From NCBI RefSeq assembly GCF_014873875.1, contig NZ_JADBEM010000001.1, positions 5,208,001-5,272,000 on the forward strand: DNA of 64,000 bases, read 5' to 3'. Origin of the DNA: Actinopolymorpha pittospori (lineage in GTDB: Bacteria; Actinomycetota; Actinomycetes; Propionibacteriales; Actinopolymorphaceae). Below are positions 31,942 to 40,384 of the stretch, one piece after another (within the stretch, counting starts at the first letter, position 1; each line of letters opens with the position of its first letter). The notes below the pieces were generated by a model, which saw only the letters and a list, made by a program, of their open reading frames with translations, did not search any database and had not been told where the DNA came from. Made by a program: the position numbers and the translations under genes.

Positions 31942-32390
31942 CGCGAAACGACTCCGCGTCCGACGTGTGGAGCGCCACGCCCCGGTATCACTTCGGGGTC
32001 TACGCCTACGTCGAGCGAGCGGGAGCGCTCCTCACCGTGCGGAAGACCCGCGGCCCGTACACCGGCCTGCTGGATCTTCCCGGTGGTGCGCCGGAACCGG
32101 GGGAGAGGCGAAGCGAGGCTCTCCGGCGTGAACTCATGGAGGAGTGCGGCGCCGAGTTGGTGACGTGCTCTGGCTGGAGGCATCTCTCGTTGCGAGTCCG
32201 GCAGGACTCCGAGGGAACGCCCATCGACTTCCACCACGAGGCGGACTGGGTGGTGGCGACGGTGACCGGCGGGTCGAACCCGCGCTCCGTCGACACGGCG
32301 GGCACCGAGTGGGCGGGACTGCGGGCCGGGCGCGAGCGGTTCAGCCCGCTGGTGCGCGCGGTCATGGCAGGGGTCAACCCGACCCGGTGA
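31938..32390 (+). CDS. NUDIX hydrolase
   Basis: Hydrolase of nucleoside diphosphates linked to another moiety, 150 residues. The Nudix box GGAPEPGERRSEALRRELME followed by ECGAEL is complete, with the Gly, Glu and Arg-Glu-x-x-Glu-Glu residues in place. The GTG start overlaps the CMD stop by four bases, so it is translationally coupled and probably controlled by the same palindrome. Substrate unknown; house-cleaning of a damaged or excess nucleotide is typical. Confidence 0.92.
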   Translation: MTRNDSASDVWSATPRYHFGVYAYVERAGALLTVRKTRGPYTGLLDLPGGAPEPGERRSEALRRELMEECGAELVTCSGWRHLSLRVRQDSEGTPIDFHHEADWVVATVTGGSNPRSVDTAGTEWAGLRAGRERFSPLVRAVMAGVNPTR

Positions 32391-32413
32391 CGTTTGGAGG
32401 ATCTGTGCGCCGA

Positions 32414-33349
32414 CTACCCGAACCAGACCATCCCCTGCCCGTGGCCCCGGGTCCAGGCGAGTGGCTTTCCGTCCAGTGCGAGCACGTTGTGCAGTGCCTC
32501 ACCCGGCGGCTCCGCCAGCGCGTCGTAGGGCAGCACGTCGGGGTCCTCGACCGCGATCCAGTGGCCGGGCAGGTCACGTACCAGCTCGACGAACGCCTGC
32601 CGGCGGGGCCGCGGCACCTGGTACAGCACCGAGGTGTGGAACACCACGAGCGTCGCGCCAGCCGGCACCTTCTCGAGGAGTCCGGGCAGGTCGTCCACGA
32701 GGTCGCCGCGCACGAGCAGGGGCGGTTCGGCCGCGGCGACCGCTGCCGCGGCGCGCAGCCTGTCACGCCGGTGCGCGTGCTCCGGCCAGATGAGAGCGTC
32801 GAGCCACGCGACGTCGGCGGGGTTGGTCACGTCGAGTGGATTCAGGTCGATGCCGGCCCGCCACACCACCTCGGGAACCCCGGCCGGCGGTGTCATCCCG
32901 GTCGCCGCGCACTCGAGGACCGGATCGCCGGAACCGACCACGTGGTCGCCGTAACGGTAGCCGTACCGGTCGGGGTAGAGGCACAGGCCGGCGGCGGTGC
33001 CGACCTCCAGCAGGGCGAGCGGTTGCGGCAGCGAAGCCAGCACCGGCAGCAGTAGCGCGCACCGCCCGGCCTCGTTGGTCTGGGTGGCTCGGCCGCGCAT
33101 CTCGAACTCGATCGCCGGCCAGTTGGCGACCGTGAAGTCATGGAAGTCCGCGGGGTCCTCGACCGGACCGCCGAGGAACCGCACGACGCCGAACAGCAGA
33201 TTCGGCTGTCGTTTCGAAGGAGAGAGGGTGCCGAGCAGTGCGAGCAGTTCATCGTCGCGGGAAACGGCGAGCGACAGCCGCTCGTACGTCGCGGAGACGT
33301 CATGCGCCTCGCGGATGGCGAAGTCGGCGTACAAGTCGGCGGTCGTCAT
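32414..33349 (-). CDS. DUF2332 family protein
   Basis: Protein of 311 residues. It begins MTTADLYADFAIREAHDVSA with GAGGGTGG upstream of the ATG at 33349. Family blocks seen: LPVLASLPQPLALLEVGTAA followed by GLCLYPDRYGYRYG, GIDLNPLDVTNPADVAWLDA and LVVFHTSVLYQVPRPRRQAF. The L-L-E-V-G-T-A-A-G-L segment resembles a SAM-binding loop, so a methyltransferase-like fold is likely, although activity is unproven. It is convergent with the NUDIX gene. Confidence 0.85.
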   Translation of the reverse strand: MTTADLYADFAIREAHDVSATYERLSLAVSRDDELLALLGTLSPSKRQPNLLFGVVRFLGGPVEDPADFHDFTVANWPAIEFEMRGRATQTNEAGRCALLLPVLASLPQPLALLEVGTAAGLCLYPDRYGYRYGDHVVGSGDPVLECAATGMTPPAGVPEVVWRAGIDLNPLDVTNPADVAWLDALIWPEHAHRRDRLRAAAAVAAAEPPLLVRGDLVDDLPGLLEKVPAGATLVVFHTSVLYQVPRPRRQAFVELVRDLPGHWIAVEDPDVLPYDALAEPPGEALHNVLALDGKPLAWTRGHGQGMVWFG

Positions 33350-33461
33350 GGGCACCACCCTCTCAGACCTGACCGTCCACGCCGCCGTGTCACGACGACT
33401 GGACGTGTGAACAACGAGAGACCTGGGTCCGCAGGCCCGGTCGCAGAAACGGAAGAGACAG

Positions 33462-34478
33462 ATGAAGTACAGAGTCCTAGGCGGAACGGGCATCTCGGTC
33501 AGCGAGTTCGCCCTCGGCACGATGATGCTCGGAGCGATGGGCAACACCGACCACGACGAGTCGGTACGCATGATTCACACCGCCCTCGATGCCGGCATCA
33601 ACTTCGTCGACACCGCCGACGTCTACTCCCAGGGCGAGTCGGAGGAGATCGTGGGCAAGGCCCTCAAGGGCCGCCGCGACGATGTCGTCCTCGCGACGAA
33701 GTTCGCCCTGCCGATGGGATCCGACCGCAACCACCGCGGCGGCTCTCGGCGATGGGTCATGCAGGCCGTCGAGGACAGCCTGCGGCGGCTCGACACCGAC
33801 CACATCGACCTGTACCAGATGCACCGGCCGGACCACGGCACGGACATCGACGAGACGCTGTCGGCGCTCTCGGACCTCGTTCACGCCGGCAAGGTACGGG
33901 CGATCGGCGGCTCCTTCTTCTCACCAGCCCAGGCCGTCGAGGCCCAGTGGACCGCCGAGCGGCGCGGCCACCAACGCTTCCGTACCGAGCAACCGCCGTA
34001 CTCGATCCTGACCCGAGGCATCGAGGCCGAGGTCCTGCCGACCGCCCAGCGTTACGGCATGGGTGTGCTGACGTTCGGTCCGCTGAACTCCGGATGGCTG
34101 TCCGGACGCTCCGACCCGACCAGCGGCCACCGCAACGCCGGGGCCGGGGCGAAGATGTTCGACCTCGACGAGCCAGGCGTACGTGCCAAGGCGGACGCCG
34201 TGGACAAGCTGAAGGCGCTCGCGGCCGAGGTGGGGGTGTCCCTGCCGCACCTTGCCATCGCGTTCGTACGCTCGCACCCCGCGATCACGTCGGTCATCAT
34301 CGGTCCCCGCAGGCCTGAGCAGCTCGAGGACCTGCTGGCCGGTGCCGACCTCGAACTCGATGCGGACGTCCTGGACCGGATCGACGAGATCGTTCCGCCC
34401 GGTGTGGACGTCAATCCCGACGACTTCTACATCGACCCGACGCCCCCGATCCTGGACAAGCGCCTGCGTCGTCGCTGA
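33462..34478 (+). CDS. Aldo/keto reductase
   Basis: NADPH-dependent oxidoreductase of 338 residues. The catalytic residues are readable: Asp/Tyr in VDTADVYSQGESE, Lys in LATKFALPMG and His in LYQMHRPDHGTD. It resembles the YajO/general stress Gsp69-like group in starting MKYRVLGGTGISVSEFALGT. The ATG at 33462 has GAAGAGAC about six bases upstream. It is divergent from the DUF2332 gene and stands alone. Confidence 0.9.
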   Translation: MKYRVLGGTGISVSEFALGTMMLGAMGNTDHDESVRMIHTALDAGINFVDTADVYSQGESEEIVGKALKGRRDDVVLATKFALPMGSDRNHRGGSRRWVMQAVEDSLRRLDTDHIDLYQMHRPDHGTDIDETLSALSDLVHAGKVRAIGGSFFSPAQAVEAQWTAERRGHQRFRTEQPPYSILTRGIEAEVLPTAQRYGMGVLTFGPLNSGWLSGRSDPTSGHRNAGAGAKMFDLDEPGVRAKADAVDKLKALAAEVGVSLPHLAIAFVRSHPAITSVIIGPRRPEQLEDLLAGADLELDADVLDRIDEIVPPGVDVNPDDFYIDPTPPILDKRLRRR

Positions 34479-34503
34479 CCGACGCCTTCCCCGACTTCGA
34501 CGG

Positions 34504-35679
34504 TCACCTCGCCGTCGCGGTCTGCCCAGGCGGCTCGTACGCGGGGAGACTGTCGAAGTCGGGAAGGTCGGCGAGGTAGACGTTCGCGTAGCCGACGTGG
34601 TCACTGGTGAAGAGCACCTGACGGCCGTCGGGGGTGAGCCTCGGGTGCACGTGGTTCGTGCCGATGTGGAACGAACAACGGTGCGTGAGAAGGATCCTCG
34701 GCCCGTGCCAGCCGTCCTCGTGGAAGCGCCACAGCCGCAACTGCTGCTCGGACTTGCTCCCGTCTCCGACGATCAGGGACAGATCGTTGCTGTGGAAGTG
34801 CATCGAGCCCTGTGACAGTGGCGCTTCCGTACGCTCGGTGTTGTCGTAGCGGACGGAACCGAAGAACGGCGATTCGCCCTTGCGCCAGCCGTGGTAGCCG
34901 ATGTGTTCGCCGTCGGCGAGCCAGTACTCGTGACCGACGCGCTCGCCCGGCGCCTGCGGCCTGATCTTCCAGGTCTCGCCGGTACGCATGTCCAGACCCC
35001 AGATGCGGTGTTCGACCTTGTACCACGGACCTTCGTGGCAGTAGGTGAGGATGTGGGGCAGCTTCGGCGAGGTGTTGACGTGGTTGAGCCAGCGCTTGTC
35101 CTCGAGGACGATCTCTTCCGGGCCACCGTCGGTCGGCACCCGAACCACTCGTGACAACGGGCGCAGGTCGAAGGTCTGGTCGATCCGAACACCACGGTCC
35201 GACATCTCGATGGACAGCCGGTCGGCGACGTCCTCGAAGACGTTGGTGCAGACGTACCTGCCGTCGGCCGTCACGTTGACCGTGCGGGCCCGGAAGCCCG
35301 GTGGTGTCTCGTAGAGAACGCGCTCCCGCAGCGTCACGAGGTCGAGGGCGTGGAGTTGGGTGCCGTACCAGTAGTACGCCTCCCCCCGGACCGGGTTCGT
35401 GCCCGAGTGCATGAACTGCACCTCGGCCGAGGGAGAGAAGGACGGCAGGTCGGTGAGCTGGGTGATCTGCCCGTCTCGCAGATCGACGCCGTACAGGTTG
35501 GGAACGTTGTTCCGGTCGGAGCTGACCAGCAGCTTGCTGCCACCGGCGTACCAACCAGGGTTGGTGAAGTAGAGGTGGGTCGTGTGGCCTCTGTGGTTGG
35601 TCAGCTGGGTTACCTTCACCCCCGTCTCGGGGTGGTTGAACGTTCGCCATTCGGCATCGTAAACGTCACCCTTGGCCAC
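34504..35679 (-). CDS. Oligogalacturonide lyase-like protein (PL22 family)
   Basis: Cytoplasmic propeller protein of 391 residues. It begins MAKGDVYDAEWRTFNHPETG and continues VTQLTNHRGHTTHLYFTNPG, a typical start of PL22 oligogalacturonate lyases, with later KRWLNHVNTSPKLPHILTYC, HEGPWYKVEHRIWG and FHIGTNHVHPRLTPDGRQVL matching the conserved His-rich active-site regions. Such enzymes cleave unsaturated pectin di- and oligosaccharides after uptake. The GTG start has GGAG about 11 bases upstream. The family 5 binding protein gene immediately upstream on the same strand suggests a linked uptake step. Confidence 0.82.
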   Translation of the reverse strand: MAKGDVYDAEWRTFNHPETGVKVTQLTNHRGHTTHLYFTNPGWYAGGSKLLVSSDRNNVPNLYGVDLRDGQITQLTDLPSFSPSAEVQFMHSGTNPVRGEAYYWYGTQLHALDLVTLRERVLYETPPGFRARTVNVTADGRYVCTNVFEDVADRLSIEMSDRGVRIDQTFDLRPLSRVVRVPTDGGPEEIVLEDKRWLNHVNTSPKLPHILTYCHEGPWYKVEHRIWGLDMRTGETWKIRPQAPGERVGHEYWLADGEHIGYHGWRKGESPFFGSVRYDNTERTEAPLSQGSMHFHSNDLSLIVGDGSKSEQQLRLWRFHEDGWHGPRILLTHRCSFHIGTNHVHPRLTPDGRQVLFTSDHVGYANVYLADLPDFDSLPAYEPPGQTATAR

Positions 35680-35709
35680 GTCGCTGACACTCCGTTTCTG
35701 CGCTAGGCG

Positions 35710-37683
35710 TCATTCGCTGAAGTACCACTGCTGGGGATTGACGGAGACGGGAGTGCTGAAGATGAACGAGGACGGCATGCTCTCCGGGACGTTGCGCAAG
35801 GTGTTCTTGACAACGGCGAAAGTGGGCGCGATGAGGCTCGTTCCGATGTGGTAGAAGTACTCCTTGCTGATCTGGAGTATCCGCTTCATCATCTCGTCGC
35901 GGCGGGTCTGGTCGTTCGTCGCCTTGAGGTCGTCGTAGAGCTCCATCTGCTCGCGAACGGGCGCGGGTGGTTCCTCTCCGCTGCCACCCTGGGTCTGGTA
36001 CCAACGAAGCCACAGGGGTGCGTAGTTGATGGACTCCACGCCGGACGGGAAGTACCAGTCGGTGCGCAGGATGGGCTCGAGCAGGCCGCCGCCCTCGGAG
36101 TCCCAGACGGTCGCGTCGTGCTGGTTGGCCAGCCGGCGTTCCTCGAAGAGCGCCCGCGAGACGGAGTTGAGCCGCATGTCGATCCCGACCTGGCGCCACG
36201 TCGCCCGAATCATGTCCAGACCCGACACCTGGACCTTGACCTCCGGCCGGACGTCGACGGCGAAGGAGATGCGCTCGCCGTCCGGCCCTCGACGGAAGCC
36301 GTCGTCGTCGCGCTCCCGGTACCCGGCGCGGTCCAGATGCTCGTTGGCCCGGGTGAGGTCGAACTCCGTGTACTGCTTGGCGAGTTCCTCGTCGTAGTAG
36401 GGGGAGTCCGGTCGGGGTGCCGCCTGGTAGGGCTCGCCCTGGCGCTGGTAGGCCGCGTTGATGATCTCCTGCCGGTTGATCGCGTACGACAGGCCGACGC
36501 GGAAGTCGCGGTTCTGGAAGATCTCGCGCCTGACCGGATCGCGGTGGGTCAGGTTGAGGGAGATGACGAGGGTGTTGGAATTGGTCGGTACCTCCTCGCT
36601 GAGGCGGTAGTCGCCCTTCTCTCGCTCCCGGGCCAGCACCGGTTTGTTCTCCAGGTCGTTGATGTTTCGGTCCTGCATGTCGATCTCGCCGTTGGTCGCC
36701 TTGAGGATCATCACCTGGGGATCACCGACGACCGCGTAGACAACGGAGTCGATGTAGGGCAGCTGGCTGCCGTCCGGGTCGACCTTGAAGTAGTACGGGT
36801 TGCGTTCGAGGACCAGCCGGTTGTCCTCGTCGAAGGTGTTGGTGGGAAGCCAGGCGTGTAACCGGGGGAGCGCGGGATTGGTCCAGGCGTCGTGCTGGGC
36901 GAGGAAGAGCTGGCTCCAGTCCGACATGCGCTTCTGCGCGGCGAGCTGTGCGGCCTTGTCGTTGTACTTGGCGTGGAACTGCTCCAGATAGCGCCGTGGA
37001 GTCATGGTGAGTTCCGCGGCGTAGGGCGTCGCCAGGTTGTAGAGGAAGAGACTCTGCGGCTCACTGAAGACGAACTGGAAGGAGTGCTCGTCGAGCACCT
37101 CGAGCCGGGCCGCCTTGTCGCCGCTGACGTAGAGCGTGCGCAGCTCCGGGAACAGCTGCTTGTTCAGCAGGTAGTCGTCGTAGGCGAAGGCCACGTCCGC
37201 CGCGGTGAACGCCGTGCCGTCGGACCACTTGAGGCCCGCGCGCAGATGGAAGACGAACGTTCGGCCGTCGTCGGCGACGCTGTAGCGCTCGGCGACATTG
37301 GGGATCACCTTCTCGAACTTCGTGTCCCAGCGAACGAGGTTCTCGTATCCGACCGTGCGGTCCAGCCAGGCCGTGTCGCTGGGGCCGAGGATGGTCGTGT
37401 CCCAGGTCCCGCCGTAGATCCCCACCCGATCCACCGGCTCGAGCACCATGGGCCGGGCCGGAAGCCGCTTCTCCAGGGCGGGCAGCTTGCCCTGCTTCAC
37501 TCGCTCCGCGAGAGCGGGAGCTTCCTTCCCCTTCGCGACGCGAGGAGGCTCCTTACTGCCCTCCGGAGCGGTGGACAGCCAGCTACAGGCCGACACCGGA
37601 CCCATCGCGGCCGCCAGGGCCACACCGGAGCGCAGGAGATCTCGTCGGCTGGACCGGTACGGGCTCGCGGGCGACGGACGCAT
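35710..37683 (-). CDS. Family 5 ABC transporter substrate-binding lipoprotein
   Basis: Large periplasmic-type binding protein of 657 residues (SBP_bac_5). The leader has SSRRDLLRSGVALAAAMGPV followed by lipobox VSAC, so it is probably Tat-exported and lipid-anchored. The conserved opening KFEKVIPNVAERYSVADDGR, TFVFHLRAGLKWSDGTAFTA is the family signature. The ATG at 37683 has GGAG seven bases upstream. Longer than dipeptide-binding proteins, it belongs to the branch that binds oligosaccharides in many actinobacteria and thermophiles. No permease or ATPase of this class is in the window, so its transporter partners are elsewhere. Confidence 0.9.
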   Translation of the reverse strand: MRPSPASPYRSSRRDLLRSGVALAAAMGPVSACSWLSTAPEGSKEPPRVAKGKEAPALAERVKQGKLPALEKRLPARPMVLEPVDRVGIYGGTWDTTILGPSDTAWLDRTVGYENLVRWDTKFEKVIPNVAERYSVADDGRTFVFHLRAGLKWSDGTAFTAADVAFAYDDYLLNKQLFPELRTLYVSGDKAARLEVLDEHSFQFVFSEPQSLFLYNLATPYAAELTMTPRRYLEQFHAKYNDKAAQLAAQKRMSDWSQLFLAQHDAWTNPALPRLHAWLPTNTFDEDNRLVLERNPYYFKVDPDGSQLPYIDSVVYAVVGDPQVMILKATNGEIDMQDRNINDLENKPVLAREREKGDYRLSEEVPTNSNTLVISLNLTHRDPVRREIFQNRDFRVGLSYAINRQEIINAAYQRQGEPYQAAPRPDSPYYDEELAKQYTEFDLTRANEHLDRAGYRERDDDGFRRGPDGERISFAVDVRPEVKVQVSGLDMIRATWRQVGIDMRLNSVSRALFEERRLANQHDATVWDSEGGGLLEPILRTDWYFPSGVESINYAPLWLRWYQTQGGSGEEPPAPVREQMELYDDLKATNDQTRRDEMMKRILQISKEYFYHIGTSLIAPTFAVVKNTLRNVPESMPSSFIFSTPVSVNPQQWYFSE

Positions 37684-37921
37684 TCTCGGTCTCCTTGTCT
37701 TGGCCCGGTCCTGTCGATCCGCGGCGGTGAGAAGGAGACAGGTCGGAGATGGAGTCGAGCGTGGCGCGCGGCCCGTGAACGAGATGCCACGCAGGGTCGA
37801 AGTCGCCACGATGATAGATCAGTTCGCTCACTCATCGCGTCCGTCAGGTCCACAAGCGGTCACCGCCAGGGCCGAGCGATGCGGTGACGCGGCGGCGGCT
37901 CACGTCGCCCGTCGCCGCCCC

Positions 37922-38257
37922 TCAGGAGTGCCGGGTGCCAGGGCGAAGCCGAACCCAGTAGCCGCCAGCGAGATCGGGAAGGATCGTCTCGGGGAAGTTC
38001 CCGACCCGCCACCCGGCGGCGTCGAAGCAGGCCTTGACGCGGGCAGCCAGGGCCTTGCGGTGCTCGAGTTCCCGCTCCCGGTGGAGCCGGATCTCCAGCA
38101 TCGTGCCCTGCAGGTGCGGGCGCACGATGTAGGCGGACCTGCCGATTCCCTCGGCGTCGAGCATGGCCTGCCCCTCCACCGCACGGACCGTCATGTCGGC
38201 GTGGCGCTGCGCGGCCGGGTCGTCTGGTGGCGGGGAGACAGGTGCGGGTTCGATCAC
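37922..38257 (-). CDS. Conserved hypothetical protein
   Basis: Small protein of 111 residues from GTG 38257, with GGAG eight bases upstream. It is not recognised. The core reads DAEGIGRSAYIVRPHLQGTM, LEIRLHRERELEHRKALAAR and VKACFDAAGWRVGNFPETIL, alternating beta and helix, with no signal or membrane segment. Third-position GC is high, so it is real coding DNA. It lies between the family 5 binding protein and an AraC regulator, all on the same strand. Confidence 0.6.
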   Translation of the reverse strand: MIEPAPVSPPPDDPAAQRHADMTVRAVEGQAMLDAEGIGRSAYIVRPHLQGTMLEIRLHRERELEHRKALAARVKACFDAAGWRVGNFPETILPDLAGGYWVRLRPGTRHS

Positions 38258-38420
38258 GGAGTGCGCTCCAGCGTCAGGTCGTGCCCGGCGCGGACCTCGC
38301 GGTCGTGCGCCGATCCGGACGTACGTGCGCCGGACGTCCGTTCGACGTCCGGCGGTGGCCTTCGCACGAGGGTCGCATCCGCTCTCGCCGTTGGCCAATC
38401 GGCGGCGCGTGGGTGTTCTC

Positions 38421-39338
38421 TCACCCGCTGTGAGCGTGTTGCTGTCGATAGGTGCGCGGCGAGGCGCCGGTGACGCGCTTGAACGCGTTGCTCAGCGCGC
38501 TCTCGGAGCTGTAACCGATGGCCTGCGCGATCGCGCCGAGGGTGTCGTTGCCGTGCCGCAGGCGGTGGGAAGCGAGTTCGATCCGCCACCCGGTGAGGTA
38601 TTCGAGTGGTCCGGTGCCCACCGCGGACTTGAAGCGGGCCGCGAGCGTCGAGCGTGAGACGGCACTGACCCGCGCGAGTTGCTCGACGCTCCAGGGACGG
38701 GCGGGGTCGGCGTGCATCGCGTTCAGGGCGGTCGCGACCACCGGGTCGGAGAGTCCGGTGAGCCATCCGCTGACCGATCCTGGTTCGCTCGCCAGGTGCA
38801 GGCGCAGGACATGGATCAGCATGACGAGGGCGAGATGTTCGGCCACGAGGTTCGCGGCGACCGATCTGGTCCGAAGCTCCGACTCGATCTGGGTCAGTGC
38901 CCACTGCATGCTCGCGGCCTCCGGGGTGCCGGCGGGGACGTGGATGACAGGCGGCAGAGCGTCGAGCAACAGCACCCGGGCGCGGTCTTCGAAGGAGAAC
39001 CGTCCTCCTATCAGGGCGACGTCCTCGCCTTCTCCGGTACGCGCCATGCCGCCCTCGGCCGCCTCGAAGATCGGCTGCGCGTCGACCGGCGTGAGATCGA
39101 GATCGGAGCACAGCGAGAACGCCCGCGGATGGGTGAGGAGGAAGCAGTCGCCCTCACGCAGAGCGATCGCTTCGTCGAGTCCTTCGATCCTCACGTAGCA
39201 CTGGCCGCGGCGGACGGTGTTGAACTTCACTCCGGATGGCGGGGGGAACCGCAGTGCCCAGTGTCCGCCGGCGATCAGGCCGGTCGAGAGGTGGCTGGTC
39301 GTGCCGAGCAAGGACAGCACGTCTTCCAGTGGATCCAT
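38421..39338 (-). CDS. AraC family transcriptional regulator with N-terminal cupin
   Basis: Regulator of 305 residues. The N-terminal half is a cupin of the AraC_binding_2/cupin_6 type (FPPPSGVKFNTVRRGQCYVR, DCFLLTHPRAFSLCSD). The C-terminal HTH_18 domain has both helix-turn-helices: WSVEQLARVSAVSRSTLAAR and DTLGAIAQAIGYSSESALSN followed by AFKRVTGASPRTYR. The ATG at 39338 has GGAAGGGG five bases upstream. Relatives often sit beside short-chain reductases and respond to small ligands; its targets here are unknown. Confidence 0.9.
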   Translation of the reverse strand: MDPLEDVLSLLGTTSHLSTGLIAGGHWALRFPPPSGVKFNTVRRGQCYVRIEGLDEAIALREGDCFLLTHPRAFSLCSDLDLTPVDAQPIFEAAEGGMARTGEGEDVALIGGRFSFEDRARVLLLDALPPVIHVPAGTPEAASMQWALTQIESELRTRSVAANLVAEHLALVMLIHVLRLHLASEPGSVSGWLTGLSDPVVATALNAMHADPARPWSVEQLARVSAVSRSTLAARFKSAVGTGPLEYLTGWRIELASHRLRHGNDTLGAIAQAIGYSSESALSNAFKRVTGASPRTYRQQHAHSG

Positions 39339-39475
39339 CCCACCCCTTCCTGGACGACGGAGCATGAATATCGAACGTCGCAGTATAGGAAGTCCGAAAG
39401 CCGCGTCTCGGCTCGGGTGGTCCAGGGCGCCGGACGACCTCCTGGCACGTGGAGGAGGTCAGGTGAGGTGTCGGT

Positions 39476-40273
39476 TCAGTCGGTGATGGAGGCGCGGAAC
39501 CGGTAGCGGTCGCCACGGTAGATCGCCACCGTCAGCTCCAGGGGTCTTCCGTCCTGGTTGAAGGCCAGTTGCTGGGCCACTAGGACGGGGGTCGCTTCGG
39601 TGAGTTCCAGGAACTCAGCTTCCTCCCGCAGCGGTTGCCGAGCCTCGACCGAGTAGTCCGCGACGCGGGGGAACTGTGGCGGTTCCGCGTTGCGCAGCGT
39701 CGCGTAGAGCGAGGCGGTGGTGAAGTCGGTGGTCGCGAGGTCGGGGCACAGGGCCAGGGGGAGCCGGTTGTGCTCGAGGACGACGACCAGGTCCTCGAGG
39801 TAACGCAGCCGGCGCATCTCGAAGAGTTCGGCGCCGGGACCGATCCGCAACGTCTCCGCCTCGGCGACGGTGGCGGGGCGGGTGCTGGAGGAGAGGATCC
39901 TGGTGCGGACCCGCAGTCCCTGTTCGACCGCGTAGTCGGCGAAGCCCCGCACCGTGTGCCGCGGTCGGGTGGAGGTCGCGCCGTCGCCGGGGCCGTCGAC
40001 CGGCTCCTCGTCGGCCTGGGCCACGAACCAGCCGCGGGCGGCGGAGGACTCCACTCGGCCGCGGGCGGCGAGGTCGGCGAGCGCGGCACGCATCGTCACC
40101 CGGGACACGCCGTACTGTGCCGCGAGGGTGCGTTCGGACGGCAACCGGTCTCCCGGCTTCGCTCCACCCGCGGCCATGTCGGCCCACAGCCGCGCGGCGA
40201 CCTGGGCGTACAACGGCAGCGCGACGTCGCCCAGGAGCCCCTGCGGGAGAGGAGGAATGTCCGATTGATGCAT
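39476..40273 (-). CDS. GntR family regulator with UTRA ligand domain
   Basis: HutC-type GntR repressor of 265 residues. The winged helix covers residues about 20-80 (LYAQVAARLWADMAAGGAKP, GDRLPSERTLAAQYGVSRVT). The UTRA sensor domain follows from about 105 (GFADYAVEQGLRVRTRILSS to LELTVAIYRGDRYRFRASIT). It is divergent from the KbaZ/AgaS/kinase operon, with about 110 bases between starts that contain repeated TGGTATG-type sites, so it most likely represses that operon and itself, with an amino-sugar or tagatose phosphate as inducer. Confidence 0.92.
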   Translation of the reverse strand: MHQSDIPPLPQGLLGDVALPLYAQVAARLWADMAAGGAKPGDRLPSERTLAAQYGVSRVTMRAALADLAARGRVESSAARGWFVAQADEEPVDGPGDGATSTRPRHTVRGFADYAVEQGLRVRTRILSSSTRPATVAEAETLRIGPGAELFEMRRLRYLEDLVVVLEHNRLPLALCPDLATTDFTTASLYATLRNAEPPQFPRVADYSVEARQPLREEAEFLELTEATPVLVAQQLAFNQDGRPLELTVAIYRGDRYRFRASITD

Positions 40274-40335
40274 ACCAGAACCATACCAAGAGGCGGCTTT
40301 GACGGCTTAGAATTAAGACCAGTATCATGCCAGTA
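40270..40335. promoter_or_regulatory. Probable GntR operators in the divergent promoter
   Basis: On the minus strand TGGTATG occurs twice within 40270-40289, overlapping the GntR start codon, and TGGCATGATACTGG lies at 40319-40334. On the plus strand these read CATACCA, CATACCA and CCAGTATCATGCCA. The A/T-rich TTAGAATTAAG between them is the best -10 candidate. HutC/UTRA regulators bind TGGTnTAnACCA-like sites; the match is partial. Confidence 0.5.
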
Positions 40336-40384
40336 AGCCGCTGGGGCCAGTGACGATGCCCTGGGACGATGGAAGAGGTGCATC

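Noticed and set aside
34504-37683. Natural-product or defence island
   Set aside because: All recognisable genes are catabolic or transport enzymes; no synthases, nucleases or toxin/antitoxin pairs apart from the uncertain nucleotidyltransferase at 19830.
39366-39475. Regulatory RNA or attenuator between the AraC and GntR genes
   Set aside because: No strong hairpin or open leader peptide was found in these 110 bases.
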